Shown piece by piece: positions 16,043-25,034 of a DNA stretch of 64,000 nt (the stretch's first letter is position 1; each line of letters begins with the position of its first letter). The stretch is from positions 248,001 through 312,000 of the forward strand of contig NZ_JBHUJS010000001.1 in the NCBI RefSeq assembly GCF_042683405.1, given 5' to 3'. The notes beneath the pieces are model-generated. The model was given only the letters and a program-made list of their open reading frames with translations. It was not told where the DNA came from and ran no database searches. The DNA comes from Telluria sp042683405. GTDB lineage: Bacteria; Pseudomonadota; Gammaproteobacteria; Burkholderiales; Burkholderiaceae_D. The translations under genes were made by a program, and so were the position numbers.

Positions 16043-17974
16043 ATGATTTTTCCTACTGAATTCGACGTGATCGTCGTCGGCGGCGGCCATGCCGGCACCG
16101 AGGCAGCGCTCGCTTCGGCCCGCATGGGCCAGAAGACGCTGCTGCTTACCCATAACATCGAGACCCTTGGGCAGATGTCCTGCAACCCGTCCATCGGCGG
16201 GATTGGCAAAGGCCATCTGGTGAAAGAGGTCGATGCCATGGGTGGGGCAATGGCGATCGCTACCGATGAATCCGGTATCCAGTTCCGTACGCTCAATTCG
16301 TCCAAAGGCCCAGCAGTACGCGCGACTCGCGCCCAGGCTGACCGCATCCTGTACAAGCAGGCGATCCGTTCGCGCCTCGAGAACCAGGAAAACCTGTGGC
16401 TGTTCCAGCAGGCAGTGGACGACCTGATCGTGGAAGGCGAGCGGGTGGTGGGCGCTGTCACGCAGATCGGTTTGCGCTTCACGGCCAGGGCGGTGGTCTT
16501 GACTGCCGGCACTTTCCTCGACGGAAAGATCCACGTTGGCCTCCAGAATTATTCCGCTGGCCGTGCGGGCGACCCGCCGGCGTTGTCGCTGTCCGCCCGC
16601 CTGAAAGAGCTGAAGCTGCCGCAGGGGCGCCTGAAAACTGGTACGCCACCCCGTATCGATGGCCGCAGCATTGACTTCACCCAGATGGCGGAACAGCCGG
16701 GCGACCTCGATCCGGTGCCGGTGTTCTCGGTCATGGGCACCGCCGCCATGCATCCGCGCCAGGTTCCATGCTGGGTGACGCATACCAACGAGCGTACCCA
16801 TGACATCATCCGGGCCGGCCTTGACCGCAGCCCGATGTACACGGGCGTCATCGAGGGCGTGGGCCCACGCTATTGCCCGTCCATCGAGGACAAGATTCAC
16901 CGCTTCTCCAGCAAGGAATCGCACCAGATTTTCCTGGAGCCGGAAGGGCTGACCACCAACGAGTTCTATCCGAACGGCATCTCCACCAGTCTGCCATTCG
17001 ACGTCCAGATCGAACTGGTACGGTCGATGAAAGGCATGGAAAACGCCTTCATCCTGCGTCCTGGCTATGCCATTGAGTACGATTACTTCGATCCGCGCGG
17101 CCTGAAGGCATCGCTGGAAACCAAGGCGATCCAGGGCCTGTTCTTCGCAGGACAGATCAACGGCACGACCGGCTACGAGGAAGCGGCGGCGCAGGGAATG
17201 CTCGCAGGTATCAATGCGGCATTGCAGACCAAGGGCCAGGAAGCATGGGTGCCGGGCAGGGCGGAAGCCTACCTCGGCGTGCTGGTCGACGACCTCACCA
17301 CCCAGGGCGTCATGGAGCCGTACCGCATGTTCACCAGCCGTGCGGAATACCGCCTGAGCCTGCGCGAGGACAATGCCGACATGCGCCTGACCGAGATTGG
17401 CCGCAAGCTGGGCGTGGTGGGAGATGCCCAGTGGGACGCATTCGAAACCAAGCGCGAGGCGGTTGCGCGCGAGCTCGAGCGCCTGAAATCTACCTGGGTG
17501 AACCCGCGGATACTGGCAGCCGCCGAGTCCGAGCGCGTCGTCGGCCAGGCCATCGAGCGCGAGTACAACCTTGCGGACCTGCTGCGCCGTCCGGGCGTGC
17601 AGTACAACACGCTGGTGACGATGCAGGACACCGAGGGCAAGGTCATCGGCGGTCCCGGCGTGACCGATCCTGCCGTACAGGAGCAGGTGGAGATTCAGCT
17701 CAAGTATTCGGGCTATATCGAGCGCCAGGCGCGCGAAGTGGAGCGCCACGAACACTACGAGAACCTCAAACTGCCGGAAGGACTGAACTACCTGGACATC
17801 CAGGCGCTGTCGATCGAGGTTCGCCAGAAGCTGGATAAACAGCGCCCCGAAACGCTTGGCCAGGCGTCAAGAATTTCCGGCGTGACACCGGCTGCGATCT
17901 CGCTTTTGCTGGTACATTTGAAAAAGAAAGGTTACGGCGGCTTCGTGACCCTCAATACCGAGACGGCGGCCTGA
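16043..17974 (+). CDS. mnmG: tRNA uridine-5-carboxymethylaminomethyl modification enzyme, FAD subunit
   Basis: MnmG (GidA) with MnmE installs the cmnm5 group on U34 of several tRNAs. The 643-residue protein (E. coli 629) has the FAD-binding DVIVVGGGHAGTEAALAS, the NPSIGGIGKGHLVKEVDA block, ALKTGTPPRID-like GRLKTGTPPRID, GQINGTTGYEEAAAQG, and the C-terminal LNYLDIQALSIEVRQKL. Its stop codon overlaps the start of rsmG by one base, so the two are cotranslated. The mnmG-rsmG-parAB cluster is a standard origin-proximal arrangement. Confidence 0.97.
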   Translation: MIFPTEFDVIVVGGGHAGTEAALASARMGQKTLLLTHNIETLGQMSCNPSIGGIGKGHLVKEVDAMGGAMAIATDESGIQFRTLNSSKGPAVRATRAQADRILYKQAIRSRLENQENLWLFQQAVDDLIVEGERVVGAVTQIGLRFTARAVVLTAGTFLDGKIHVGLQNYSAGRAGDPPALSLSARLKELKLPQGRLKTGTPPRIDGRSIDFTQMAEQPGDLDPVPVFSVMGTAAMHPRQVPCWVTHTNERTHDIIRAGLDRSPMYTGVIEGVGPRYCPSIEDKIHRFSSKESHQIFLEPEGLTTNEFYPNGISTSLPFDVQIELVRSMKGMENAFILRPGYAIEYDYFDPRGLKASLETKAIQGLFFAGQINGTTGYEEAAAQGMLAGINAALQTKGQEAWVPGRAEAYLGVLVDDLTTQGVMEPYRMFTSRAEYRLSLREDNADMRLTEIGRKLGVVGDAQWDAFETKREAVARELERLKSTWVNPRILAAAESERVVGQAIEREYNLADLLRRPGVQYNTLVTMQDTEGKVIGGPGVTDPAVQEQVEIQLKYSGYIERQAREVERHEHYENLKLPEGLNYLDIQALSIEVRQKLDKQRPETLGQASRISGVTPAAISLLLVHLKKKGYGGFVTLNTETAA

Positions 17975-18618
17975 TGAAGCATTTCGACAGGGCTGCACTG
18001 GCCGCGACGCTGGCCAGCGGGATCGAGGCGCTCGGACTCGACCTCAACGAGAAGCAGCGCGAACAGCTGCTCGACTACCTTTCGCTGCTGTTCAAGTGGA
18101 ACTCGGTCTATAACCTGACCTCCGTGCGCGACCCCATGCAAATGGCCACGCTGCACATCCTCGATTCGCTGGCAGCGGTGCCGGCCTTCGACGGTGCGCA
18201 GAACGTGCTGGACGTGGGCGCGGGCGGCGGCCTGCCGGGTATCGTGCTGGCGATCGCGCGGCCGGACATGGCGGTATCGATGGTGGACACGGTCCACAAG
18301 AAAACCGCGTTCCTCACGCAGGTGAAGGCGCAACTGGGCCTTTCCAACGTGACCGTGTACACGGCCAAGGTGCAGGAGATGCCGGCGCCACGCAAATTCG
18401 ACGTGATTACCTCGCGGGCGTTCGCGGACCTCTCGGACTTCGTCAACTGGTCGGGGCACCACCTGCAGGAAGGCGGCAGGTTCATTGCCTTGAAAGGGAC
18501 TGCGCCGAAAGACGAGCAGGAGCGGGTGCCGGCAGACTGGAAAGTGACGCAGCTGCAGCCGCTGAAAGTGCCAGGGCTGGATGCAGAGCGCCACCTGGTT
18601 TTCATCGAACGGGCATAG
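17974..18618 (+). CDS. rsmG: 16S rRNA (guanine(527)-N(7))-methyltransferase
   Basis: RsmG (GidB) methylates N7 of G527 in 16S rRNA. The 214-residue protein has LLFKWNSVYNLTSVRDP, HILDSLA, the SAM-binding LDVGAGGGLPGIVLAI, and TSRAFADLSDF. It begins in the TGATG overlap with mnmG and ends in TAG. An AT-rich control region separates it from parA. Confidence 0.96.
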   Translation: MKHFDRAALAATLASGIEALGLDLNEKQREQLLDYLSLLFKWNSVYNLTSVRDPMQMATLHILDSLAAVPAFDGAQNVLDVGAGGGLPGIVLAIARPDMAVSMVDTVHKKTAFLTQVKAQLGLSNVTVYTAKVQEMPAPRKFDVITSRAFADLSDFVNWSGHHLQEGGRFIALKGTAPKDEQERVPADWKVTQLQPLKVPGLDAERHLVFIERA

Positions 18619-18619
18619 C

Positions 18620-18655
18620 AGGGAAAGGGGATCATCCCGATGGGACTTTCCCCTT
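18620..18655. repeat. GGGGA...TCCCC hairpin after rsmG
   Basis: GGGAAAGGGGATCATCCCGA is followed by TGGGACTTTCCCCTT, so the outer GGGAAAGGGG/CCCCTT and inner GGGATCATCCC segments can pair. It may terminate or stabilise the mnmG-rsmG message; there is no T-run. Confidence 0.45.
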
Positions 18656-18660
18656 ATGAA

Positions 18661-18760
18661 ATAAACGGTTTATCCAGTTTTACCGAATAAAATTTGCAAA
18701 CCATTTATCCGGTATTAATAATATATACCGTATAAACAGTATAAATAGTTTTCATCGTTT
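18661..18760 (+). promoter_or_regulatory. AT-rich control region upstream of parA with repeated TTTAT motifs
   Basis: About 100 bp of unusually AT-rich DNA contains three related segments, ACGGTTTATCCAG, ACCATTTATCCGG and (reverse strand) ACTGTTTATACGG, plus an inverted repeat CGGTAT-N9-ATACCG at 18710-18730. Repeats of this kind are typical of operators; ParA autoregulation is one possibility. The TTTATCC cores also resemble half DnaA boxes. Confidence 0.5.
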
Positions 18761-18789
18761 GTCGTTAGCGTCCATTACAAGAAAATCCA

Positions 18790-19557
18790 ATGTCCAAAAT
18801 TTTCTGCGTTGCAAACCAAAAGGGCGGAGTAGGCAAGACCACCACCACCGTTAACCTGTCGGCAGGCCTCGCCAAGCTGGGCCAGCGCGTGCTGCTGGTC
18901 GATCTTGACCCGCAGGGCAACGCGACGATGGGCGCCGGCATCAACAAGGCGGGCCTGACCGCATCCACCTACGAGGTGCTGCTCGGCTCGGCCGATGTCG
19001 CCACGGCGCGCCAGCGTTCCGAGGCCGGCTTCGACGTGCTGCCTTCCAACCGCGAGCTGGCCGGCGCCGAAGTCGAGATGGTCGAACTGGAGAACCGCGA
19101 GCGCCGCCTGAAGGATGCGCTCGACGCCGTCGACAAGGAATACGACTTCGTCCTGATCGACTGTCCTCCCGCGCTGTCGATGCTTACGCTGAACGGCCTG
19201 TGCTCCGCGCACGGCGTGATCATCCCGATGCAGTGCGAGTACTACGCGCTCGAAGGCCTGTCCGACCTGGTCAACACGATCAAGAAGGTGCACGCCAACC
19301 TGAACCACGACCTGAAGATCATCGGCCTGCTGCGCGTGATGTTCGATCCGCGCATGACGCTGTCGCAGCAGGTGTCGGCGCAGCTGGAGCAGCACTTCGG
19401 CGACAAGGTATTCAAGACCATCATCCCGCGCAACGTGCGCCTGGCAGAAGCGCCGTCCTACGGCGTGCCCGGCGTGACCTTCGACCCGTCCTCCAAGGGC
19501 GCGCAGGCGTACATCGCCTTCGGCGCCGAAATGGTGGAACGCATCAAGACAATGTAA
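18790..19557 (+). CDS. parA: Chromosome-partitioning ATPase ParA (Soj)
   Basis: ParA binds DNA non-specifically in its ATP form and, with ParB-parS, moves newly replicated origins apart. The 255-residue protein has the deviant Walker A motif KGGVGKTT at residues 11-18, Walker A' LLVDLDPQGNATMG, and Walker B-type DFVLIDCPPALS. It lacks the N-terminal DNA-binding domain of plasmid type Ia ParA, consistent with a chromosomal Soj. The ribosome-binding site is weak (AAGAAAAT). Confidence 0.96.
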   Translation: MSKIFCVANQKGGVGKTTTTVNLSAGLAKLGQRVLLVDLDPQGNATMGAGINKAGLTASTYEVLLGSADVATARQRSEAGFDVLPSNRELAGAEVEMVELENRERRLKDALDAVDKEYDFVLIDCPPALSMLTLNGLCSAHGVIIPMQCEYYALEGLSDLVNTIKKVHANLNHDLKIIGLLRVMFDPRMTLSQQVSAQLEQHFGDKVFKTIIPRNVRLAEAPSYGVPGVTFDPSSKGAQAYIAFGAEMVERIKTM

Positions 19558-19581
19558 TCAGTACGAAAGAACGACTTCATC

Positions 19582-20451
19582 ATGGCAACCAAAAAACTCA
19601 AGGGCCTCGGCCGCGGACTCGAAGCACTGCTCGGCGGCGACGGCGAAATCACTACCAAGGCCGATCCTGGCACGCCGTCCACGCTGCCGGTGACGCAGCT
19701 CCAGGCCGGCAAGTACCAGCCGCGTACCCGCATGGACGAAGGTGCGCTCGCGGAACTGGCATCCTCGATCCGTTCGCAGGGCATCATGTCGCCGGTGCTG
19801 GTGCGCCCGATCGGCGACGCGCGCTACGAAATCATCGCGGGCGAGCGCCGTTTCCGCGCGGCGCAGCTGGCGGGCCTGGAAGAGATCCCGGTGCTGGTGC
19901 GAGACGTGGACGACCAGGCCGCCGCGGCCATGGCGCTGATCGAGAACATCCAGCGCGAGGACCTGAACCCGCTTGAAGAAGCGCAGGGCATCGCGCGCCT
20001 GATCAACGACTTCCACTTCACGCACGAACAGGCGGCGGCTTCCGTCGGCCGTTCGCGCAGCGCGGTGTCAAACCTGCTGCGCCTGATTAACCTGGCGGCA
20101 CCGGTGCAGACCATGCTGATGGCGGGCGATATCGACATGGGCCACGCGCGCGCGCTGCTGGCGGTCGATGCGGCCACGCAGATCACGCTGGCCAACCAGG
20201 TGATCGCCAAGCGCCTGTCGGTGCGCGAGACCGAAAAGCTGGTCGCCCGCTCGCTGGAAGAAGCGCGCAACCCGGCGGCCAAGCGCGAGAAGGAAAAGTC
20301 GGGCGACATCATCCGCCTGGAAGAAGAACTGTCGGACAAGCTGGCCACGCCGGTCCTGTTCAAGATGGGCGCCAAGGGCAAAGGCCAGATGATCATCGAC
20401 TTCGCCGACCTCGACGTGCTCGACTCCGTGCTCACCCGCCTGCGCGCGTAA
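19582..20451 (+). CDS. parB: Chromosome-partitioning protein ParB (Spo0J)
   Basis: ParB is a CTP-dependent DNA clamp that loads at parS and spreads. The 289-residue protein has the RGLGRGLEALLG-like start (KGLGRGLEALLGG), the CTP-binding GERRFRAAQLAG and ENIQREDLNPLEEA motifs, the helix-turn-helix EQAAASVGRSRSAVSNLLRL and a C-terminal dimerisation region. Its two likely targets, the parS sites at 15935 and 15971, are 3.6 kb upstream. It starts 24 bp after parA. Confidence 0.97.
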   Translation: MATKKLKGLGRGLEALLGGDGEITTKADPGTPSTLPVTQLQAGKYQPRTRMDEGALAELASSIRSQGIMSPVLVRPIGDARYEIIAGERRFRAAQLAGLEEIPVLVRDVDDQAAAAMALIENIQREDLNPLEEAQGIARLINDFHFTHEQAAASVGRSRSAVSNLLRLINLAAPVQTMLMAGDIDMGHARALLAVDAATQITLANQVIAKRLSVRETEKLVARSLEEARNPAAKREKEKSGDIIRLEEELSDKLATPVLFKMGAKGKGQMIIDFADLDVLDSVLTRLRA

Positions 20452-20461
20452 ATACCCTCGC

Positions 20462-20560
20462 TGGGGGACTCTTCCCAAAGGGGACCGTCCCCCGATCTTT
20501 AGCCCGGCTTTCCTCAGCTCGCGCAAAAGATCAGGGGACAATCCCCGCGGAGACAGCCCC
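20462..20560. repeat. Cluster of GGGGAC/GTCCCC palindromes between parB and atpI
   Basis: Two groups, 20462-20494 (GGGGGACTCTTCCC, GGGGACCGTCCCC) and 20532-20560 (GGGGACAATCCCC, GAGACAGCCCC), flank a TTTAGCCCGGCTTTCC stretch. GATCTTT at 20494 and AAAGATC at 20526 pair across the interval. The cluster follows the parB stop and precedes the atp promoter. Confidence 0.6.
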
Positions 20561-20658
20561 AACCCCCGCCAAATCTATACCGGTTATCACCACCGGAAAT
20601 GTAAAGGGCAGTCCGTGCGAAATTAACACAGGTCAATCATTTCGCGAGCGTATCGCGT

Positions 20659-20688
20659 TTGACTGTGATTGCGTTGAGGCCGTATAAT
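20659..20688 (+). promoter_or_regulatory. Sigma-70 promoter of the atp operon
   Basis: TTGACT at 20659-20664 and a perfect TATAAT at 20683-20688 are separated by 18 bp. The predicted start site is about 35 bp before the atpI ATG. Confidence 0.8.
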
Positions 20689-20730
20689 CCCGTCGATTCA
20701 CGATCCCGATTCCGGTAACACGGCACCAAC

Positions 20731-21093
20731 ATGGCTAGCGCGAAAACAATAACAATGTGGCGCGTAGTCTCCCTGCAATTGATAGCAACAGCCGTCGCTG
20801 GCGCACTCGCCGCGATGCTGGGGGGCGAGGTTGCGATGTTGTCGGCGGTGCTCGGCGGAATCTGTTGTGTCGTACCCAATGGCCTGTTTGCCGTGCGCCT
20901 CTTCAGCGGCACCAAGCGGCCTGGCGGGGCTTCTCCCGCGACGTTTTTCGTGTGGGAATTTATAAAGATTGCACTGACGTTCGCGCTGTTCGGCGCGGTC
21001 GCATGGCTGTACCCCGATGTGAACTGGCTGGCCTTCGTAGGCGGGTTCATCGTGGCACTGAAGAGTTACATAATCTTATTATTTAGGCACTGA
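20731..21093 (+). CDS. atpI: ATP synthase subunit I (assembly factor)
   Basis: The 120-residue protein has four hydrophobic segments and the AtpI pattern: WRVVSLQLIATAVAGALAA, LLGGICCVVPNGLFAVRLF (with VLGG before it), a WEFIKIALTFALFGAV segment and a final FVGGFIVALKSYIILL. AtpI helps assemble the c-ring in the membrane and is not part of the finished enzyme. It is the first gene of the atp operon, and atpB starts 4 bp after its stop. Confidence 0.88.
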   Translation: MASAKTITMWRVVSLQLIATAVAGALAAMLGGEVAMLSAVLGGICCVVPNGLFAVRLFSGTKRPGGASPATFFVWEFIKIALTFALFGAVAWLYPDVNWLAFVGGFIVALKSYIILLFRH

Positions 21094-21097
21094 TACC

Positions 21098-21934
21098 ATG
21101 AGTTCACCGGTTGAGGGAGCAGCGACGCACGCGCCGACTGCTTCGGAATACATCAAGCACCACCTCGGGCACCTGTCCAACAAGCACCAGGACTTCGTTG
21201 TCGACTTCTCCGTCGTCAACTTCGATACCCTGTTCTGGTCGATCGCCATGGGCCTGCTCGGCTCCCTGATCCTGTGGAGCGCTGCACGCAAGGCCACCTC
21301 CGGCGTGCCGGGCCGCTTCCAGGCTGCCGTCGAAATGCTGGTCGAAATGGTCGAGAACCAGTCGAAGGCCATCGTGCACGGCGACCGCAGCTTCATCGCG
21401 CCGCTGGCACTGACCGTGTTCGTCTGGGTCGCCCTGATGAACTCGCTGGACTTCCTGCCAGTCGACATGTTCTCGTACATGTTCGAAGTGTTCGGCCTGA
21501 CCCACCTGTTCCCGTACCATCGCGTGGTCCCGACCGCCGACCTGAACGGCACCATCGGCATCTCGTTCGGCGTGCTACTGCTGATGATCTACTACGGCAT
21601 CAAGGTCAAGGGCCTGGGCGGCTGGATCCACGAACTGTTCGCAGCACCGTTCGGCATCTGGATGGCGCCGTTCAACCTGCTCCTGAACATCATCGAATAC
21701 GCAGCAAAAATGGTGTCGCTCGGTATGCGACTGTTCGGCAACATGTTTGCCGGCGAACTGCTGTTCCTATTGATCGCTTTGCTCGGTGCCAGCGCTACCG
21801 GCCTGGGCTTTGTCGGCCACGTCCTGGCAGGCTCTATCTGGGCGATCTTCCACATCCTGATCGTGTTCCTGCAGGCATTCATCTTCATGATGCTGACGCT
21901 GGTGTACCTCGGTCAGGCGCATGAAGGCCACTGA
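21098..21934 (+). CDS. atpB: ATP synthase F0 subunit a
   Basis: Subunit a forms the two half-channels through which protons reach the c-ring. The 278-residue protein has multiple membrane helices, the conserved SLGMRLFGNMFAGELLFLLIA with the essential Arg of the aR-cG interface, and FIFMMLTLVYLGQAHEGH at the C-terminus. An N-terminal extension (about 30 polar residues with IKHHLGHL) is normal for betaproteobacterial AtpB. Confidence 0.96.
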   Translation: MSSPVEGAATHAPTASEYIKHHLGHLSNKHQDFVVDFSVVNFDTLFWSIAMGLLGSLILWSAARKATSGVPGRFQAAVEMLVEMVENQSKAIVHGDRSFIAPLALTVFVWVALMNSLDFLPVDMFSYMFEVFGLTHLFPYHRVVPTADLNGTIGISFGVLLLMIYYGIKVKGLGGWIHELFAAPFGIWMAPFNLLLNIIEYAAKMVSLGMRLFGNMFAGELLFLLIALLGASATGLGFVGHVLAGSIWAIFHILIVFLQAFIFMMLTLVYLGQAHEGH

Positions 21935-22016
21935 TCGAGGGATCTGCAAGATAGTGGTAGTAAAGAAGTTGTGTTTTTAATTTAGCTTTTGATTTTTAAC
22001 TTTTGAAGGAACTCTC

Positions 22017-22271
22017 ATGACTGACCTCTCTTTCGTAGCTCTGGCTTGCGGCCTGATCATTGGCCTGGGTGCTATCGGCGCCTGCATCGGTATCGCCATC
22101 ATGGGCGGTAAATACCTGGAAGCCTCGGCTCGTCAGCCTGAACTGATGAACACCCTGCAGACCAAGATGTTCCTGCTGGCTGGCCTGATCGACGCGGCAT
22201 TCCTGATCGGCGTTGGTATCGCAATGCTGTTCGCATTCACGAACCCGTTCGTCGCTCCTGTAGCTGGCTAA
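22017..22271 (+). CDS. atpE: ATP synthase F0 subunit c
   Basis: The 84-residue hairpin protein forms the rotating ring. Two membrane helices flank the polar loop ARQPEL, and the ion-carrying carboxylate is Asp59 in GLIDAAFLIGVGIAM. GGAACTC precedes the ATG, and the upstream 80 bp are AT-rich, which favours strong translation as expected for a subunit needed in about ten copies. A stable hairpin follows the gene. Confidence 0.97.
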   Translation: MTDLSFVALACGLIIGLGAIGACIGIAIMGGKYLEASARQPELMNTLQTKMFLLAGLIDAAFLIGVGIAMLFAFTNPFVAPVAG

Positions 22272-22301
22272 TCCAGCCTAGCGACACGCTGGTACTGAAG
22301 G

Positions 22302-22332
22302 GCCGAACCGTCACGGTTCGGCATCCGTTTTT
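22302..22332 (+). terminator. Intra-operon hairpin with T-run between atpE and atpF
   Basis: GCCGAACCG (22302-22310) and CGGTTCGGC (22314-22322) form a perfect 9-bp stem with a TCA loop, and five T follow at 22328-22332. It would act as a partial terminator or protect the 3' end of the atpE message. Confidence 0.7.
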
Positions 22333-22349
22333 GTGAGAAGGAAAATACC

Positions 22350-22820
22350 GTGAACCTTAACGCAACAATGCTTGCACAGCTCGTGGTCTTCCTCATCCTG
22401 GCTGGCTTCACGATGAAGTTCGTGTGGCCTCCACTGATGAAAGCGCTCGACGAGCGCGCCGAGAGGATCGCATCCGGTCTGGCAGCTGCCGACCGTGGCA
22501 AGGCCGAGATGGCCAAGGCCGAACAGCACGCACAAGCCCAGCTGGCGACCGCGCGCGACGAAGTGACCAAGCGTATTGCCGACGCCGAAAAGCGCGCCGC
22601 GGCGATCATTGAAGAAGCCAAGAAGACCGCATCCGACGAAGCCGCACGCATCGTCGCCGCTGCCCACGCCGACGCGCAGCAGCAAGTGACCCATGCACGC
22701 GAAGAACTGCGCGCCCAGGTGGCAGCGCTGGCAGTGCAGGGCGCCGAGCAGATCCTCAAGCGCGAAGTCAACGCACAGGTGCACGCCGACCTGCTGTCCA
22801 AACTCGCAACCGAGCTGTAA
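22350..22820 (+). CDS. atpF: ATP synthase F0 subunit b
   Basis: Subunit b is the peripheral stalk. The 156-residue protein has one N-terminal membrane helix (TMLAQLVVFLILAGFTMKFVW) and then a long Ala/Glu/Lys-rich coiled coil. The start codon is GTG at 22350, preceded by AGAAGGAAAA; no ATG lies upstream of the conserved NLNAT start. The gene follows the atpE hairpin and ends 2 bp before atpH. Confidence 0.96.
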   Translation: MNLNATMLAQLVVFLILAGFTMKFVWPPLMKALDERAERIASGLAAADRGKAEMAKAEQHAQAQLATARDEVTKRIADAEKRAAAIIEEAKKTASDEAARIVAAAHADAQQQVTHAREELRAQVAALAVQGAEQILKREVNAQVHADLLSKLATEL

Positions 22821-22822
22821 TC

Positions 22823-23356
22823 ATGGCAGAACTCGCAACCGTCGCCCGTCCGTACGCCGAAGCGCTGTTCCGCGTTGCCCAGCAAGGCAACTTGGCAGCC
22901 TGGTCCGAGCTGGTCTCGGAACTGGGCCAGGTAGGCGCCAACGCCGACCTGCAGGCCTTCGCCCGCAACCCGAAGGTGTCCGGCAGCCAGACCGTCGATG
23001 CGATTGCGTCGCTGGTCAAGTCGCCAGTCACCCCGGAAGCCCGCAACTTCCTCGACATGCTGGTCGGTAATGACCGCGTCATGCTGCTGCCTGAAATCGC
23101 TGCCCAGTTCGCCGAGCTGAAGAACGCTAACGAGGGTGCAGCCGATGCCACCATCGTGAGCGCATTCGAGATCTCGCCTGCGCAAGTCGCGGAACTGGCA
23201 CAGACGCTGGAAAAGAAATTTGGCCGCAAGCTCAACCCAACGGTAACAGTGGATCCTTCGCTGATCGGTGGTGTGCGCGTTGAAGTCGGTGATGAAGTGC
23301 TCGATACCTCGGTCAAGGCCAAGCTGCAGCAGATGCAGATCGCGCTGACCGCGTAA
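22823..23356 (+). CDS. atpH: ATP synthase F1 subunit delta
   Basis: Delta joins the b-dimer stalk to the alpha3beta3 head. The 177-residue protein has the family start ATVARPYAEALFRVA and the C-terminal DPSLIGGVRVEVGDEVLDTSVKAKL. It begins immediately after atpF and is followed by an 82-bp gap before atpA. Confidence 0.96.
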   Translation: MAELATVARPYAEALFRVAQQGNLAAWSELVSELGQVGANADLQAFARNPKVSGSQTVDAIASLVKSPVTPEARNFLDMLVGNDRVMLLPEIAAQFAELKNANEGAADATIVSAFEISPAQVAELAQTLEKKFGRKLNPTVTVDPSLIGGVRVEVGDEVLDTSVKAKLQQMQIALTA

Positions 23357-23438
23357 AGAAAACCCGAACAGCACACACCGGCCACACGCCGCCAAGGCGG
23401 AACTTGCCCTACGCACCAAGAAACTATTAGGAGTTAGT

Positions 23439-24980
23439 ATGCAACTCAACCCATCTGAAATCAGCGAACTGATCAAGAGCCGGATCCAGGGTCTCGAAAG
23501 CGGCGCTGAAGTAAAGAACCAGGGCACGGTCATCTCCGTTGCCGACGGCATCTGCCGCATCCACGGCCTGTCCGATGTGATGCAGGGCGAAATGCTGGAA
23601 TTCCCAGGCAACACCTTTGGCCTGGCAATGAACCTGGAGCGTGACTCCGTGGGCGCCGTTATTCTGGGCGCATACGAGCACATCTCCGAAGGCGACACCG
23701 TCAAGACCACCGGCCGCATCCTGGAAGTGCCAGTCGGTCCGGAACTGCGTGGCCGCGTCGTCAACGCGCTGGGCCAGCCGATCGACGGCAAGGGTCCTGT
23801 CACCACCCAGCTGACCTCGCCAATCGAAAAGATCGCTCCGGGCGTGATCGCGCGCCAGTCCGTGTCGCAGCCAATGCAGACCGGCCTGAAGTCGATCGAC
23901 GCGATGGTGCCGATCGGCCGTGGCCAGCGTGAGCTGATCATCGGCGACCGCCAGACCGGTAAATCGGCTGTCGCAGTCGACGCGATCATCAACCAGAAGG
24001 GTCAGAACATGACCTGCGTGTACGTTGCGATCGGCCAGAAAGCATCGACCATCAAGAACATCGTGCGTTCGCTGGAACAGCACGGCGCGATGGAGTACAC
24101 GATCGTTGTCGCAGCATCGGCTTCCGAATCGGCAGCGATGCAGTACATCTCGGCCTACTCCGGCTGCGCAATGGGCGAATACTTCCGCGACCGCGGCGAA
24201 GATGCGCTGATCGTGTATGACGACCTGTCCAAGCAGGCAGTTGCATACCGCCAGATCTCGCTGCTGCTGCGCCGCCCACCAGGCCGCGAAGCATACCCGG
24301 GCGACGTGTTCTACCTGCACAGCCGCCTGCTCGAGCGCGCAGCACGCGTGAACCCTGACTACGTGGCAGCGTTCACCAACGGCGCCGTCACCGGCAAGAC
24401 CGGCTCGCTGACCGCACTGCCAATCATCGAAACCCAGGCAGGCGACGTTTCGGCGTTCGTTCCGACCAACGTGATTTCGATTACCGACGGCCAGATCTTC
24501 CTGGAGACCTCGCTGTTCAACGCCGGTATCCGTCCTGCGATTAACGCAGGTATCTCGGTGTCGCGCGTCGGTGGCGCCGCACAGACCAAGGTCATCAAGG
24601 GCCTGTCCGGCGGTATCCGTACCGACCTGGCGCAGTACCGTGAACTGGCTGCGTTCGCGCAGTTCGCATCGGACCTGGACGAATCGACCCGCAAGCAGCT
24701 GGACCGCGGCGCGCGCGTGACCGAGCTGCTGAAGCAGCCTCAGTACTCGCCACTGCCGATCTCCCTGATGGCCGTGTCGCTGTTCGCTGTCAACAAAGGC
24801 TACTTCGACGACGTGGAAGTGAAAAAAGTGCTGGCATTCGAATCCGCACTGCACACCCACATGAAGACCTCGCACGGCGCGCTGCTGGCGAAGATCGAAG
24901 AGACGAAGGCACTGGACAAGGACGGCGAAGCTGCCCTGGCCGCTGCTATCGGCGACTTCAAGAAAGCCGGCGCATTCTAA
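23439..24980 (+). CDS. atpA: ATP synthase F1 subunit alpha
   Basis: Alpha subunits carry non-catalytic nucleotide sites of the F1 head. The 513-residue protein (E. coli 513) has the N-terminal QLNPSEISELIKSRI, Walker A GDRQTGKS, LIVYDDLSKQAVAYRQ and the SRVGGAAQTKVIK motif. TTAGGAG precedes the ATG. Codon use is even and typical of a highly expressed gene. Confidence 0.98.
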   Translation: MQLNPSEISELIKSRIQGLESGAEVKNQGTVISVADGICRIHGLSDVMQGEMLEFPGNTFGLAMNLERDSVGAVILGAYEHISEGDTVKTTGRILEVPVGPELRGRVVNALGQPIDGKGPVTTQLTSPIEKIAPGVIARQSVSQPMQTGLKSIDAMVPIGRGQRELIIGDRQTGKSAVAVDAIINQKGQNMTCVYVAIGQKASTIKNIVRSLEQHGAMEYTIVVAASASESAAMQYISAYSGCAMGEYFRDRGEDALIVYDDLSKQAVAYRQISLLLRRPPGREAYPGDVFYLHSRLLERAARVNPDYVAAFTNGAVTGKTGSLTALPIIETQAGDVSAFVPTNVISITDGQIFLETSLFNAGIRPAINAGISVSRVGGAAQTKVIKGLSGGIRTDLAQYRELAAFAQFASDLDESTRKQLDRGARVTELLKQPQYSPLPISLMAVSLFAVNKGYFDDVEVKKVLAFESALHTHMKTSHGALLAKIEETKALDKDGEAALAAAIGDFKKAGAF

Positions 24981-25034
24981 TGCTGTAGTGGCGCTCCTCG
25001 CGGGGCGCTACGATGCGACAAGGAGTAAGGACTC

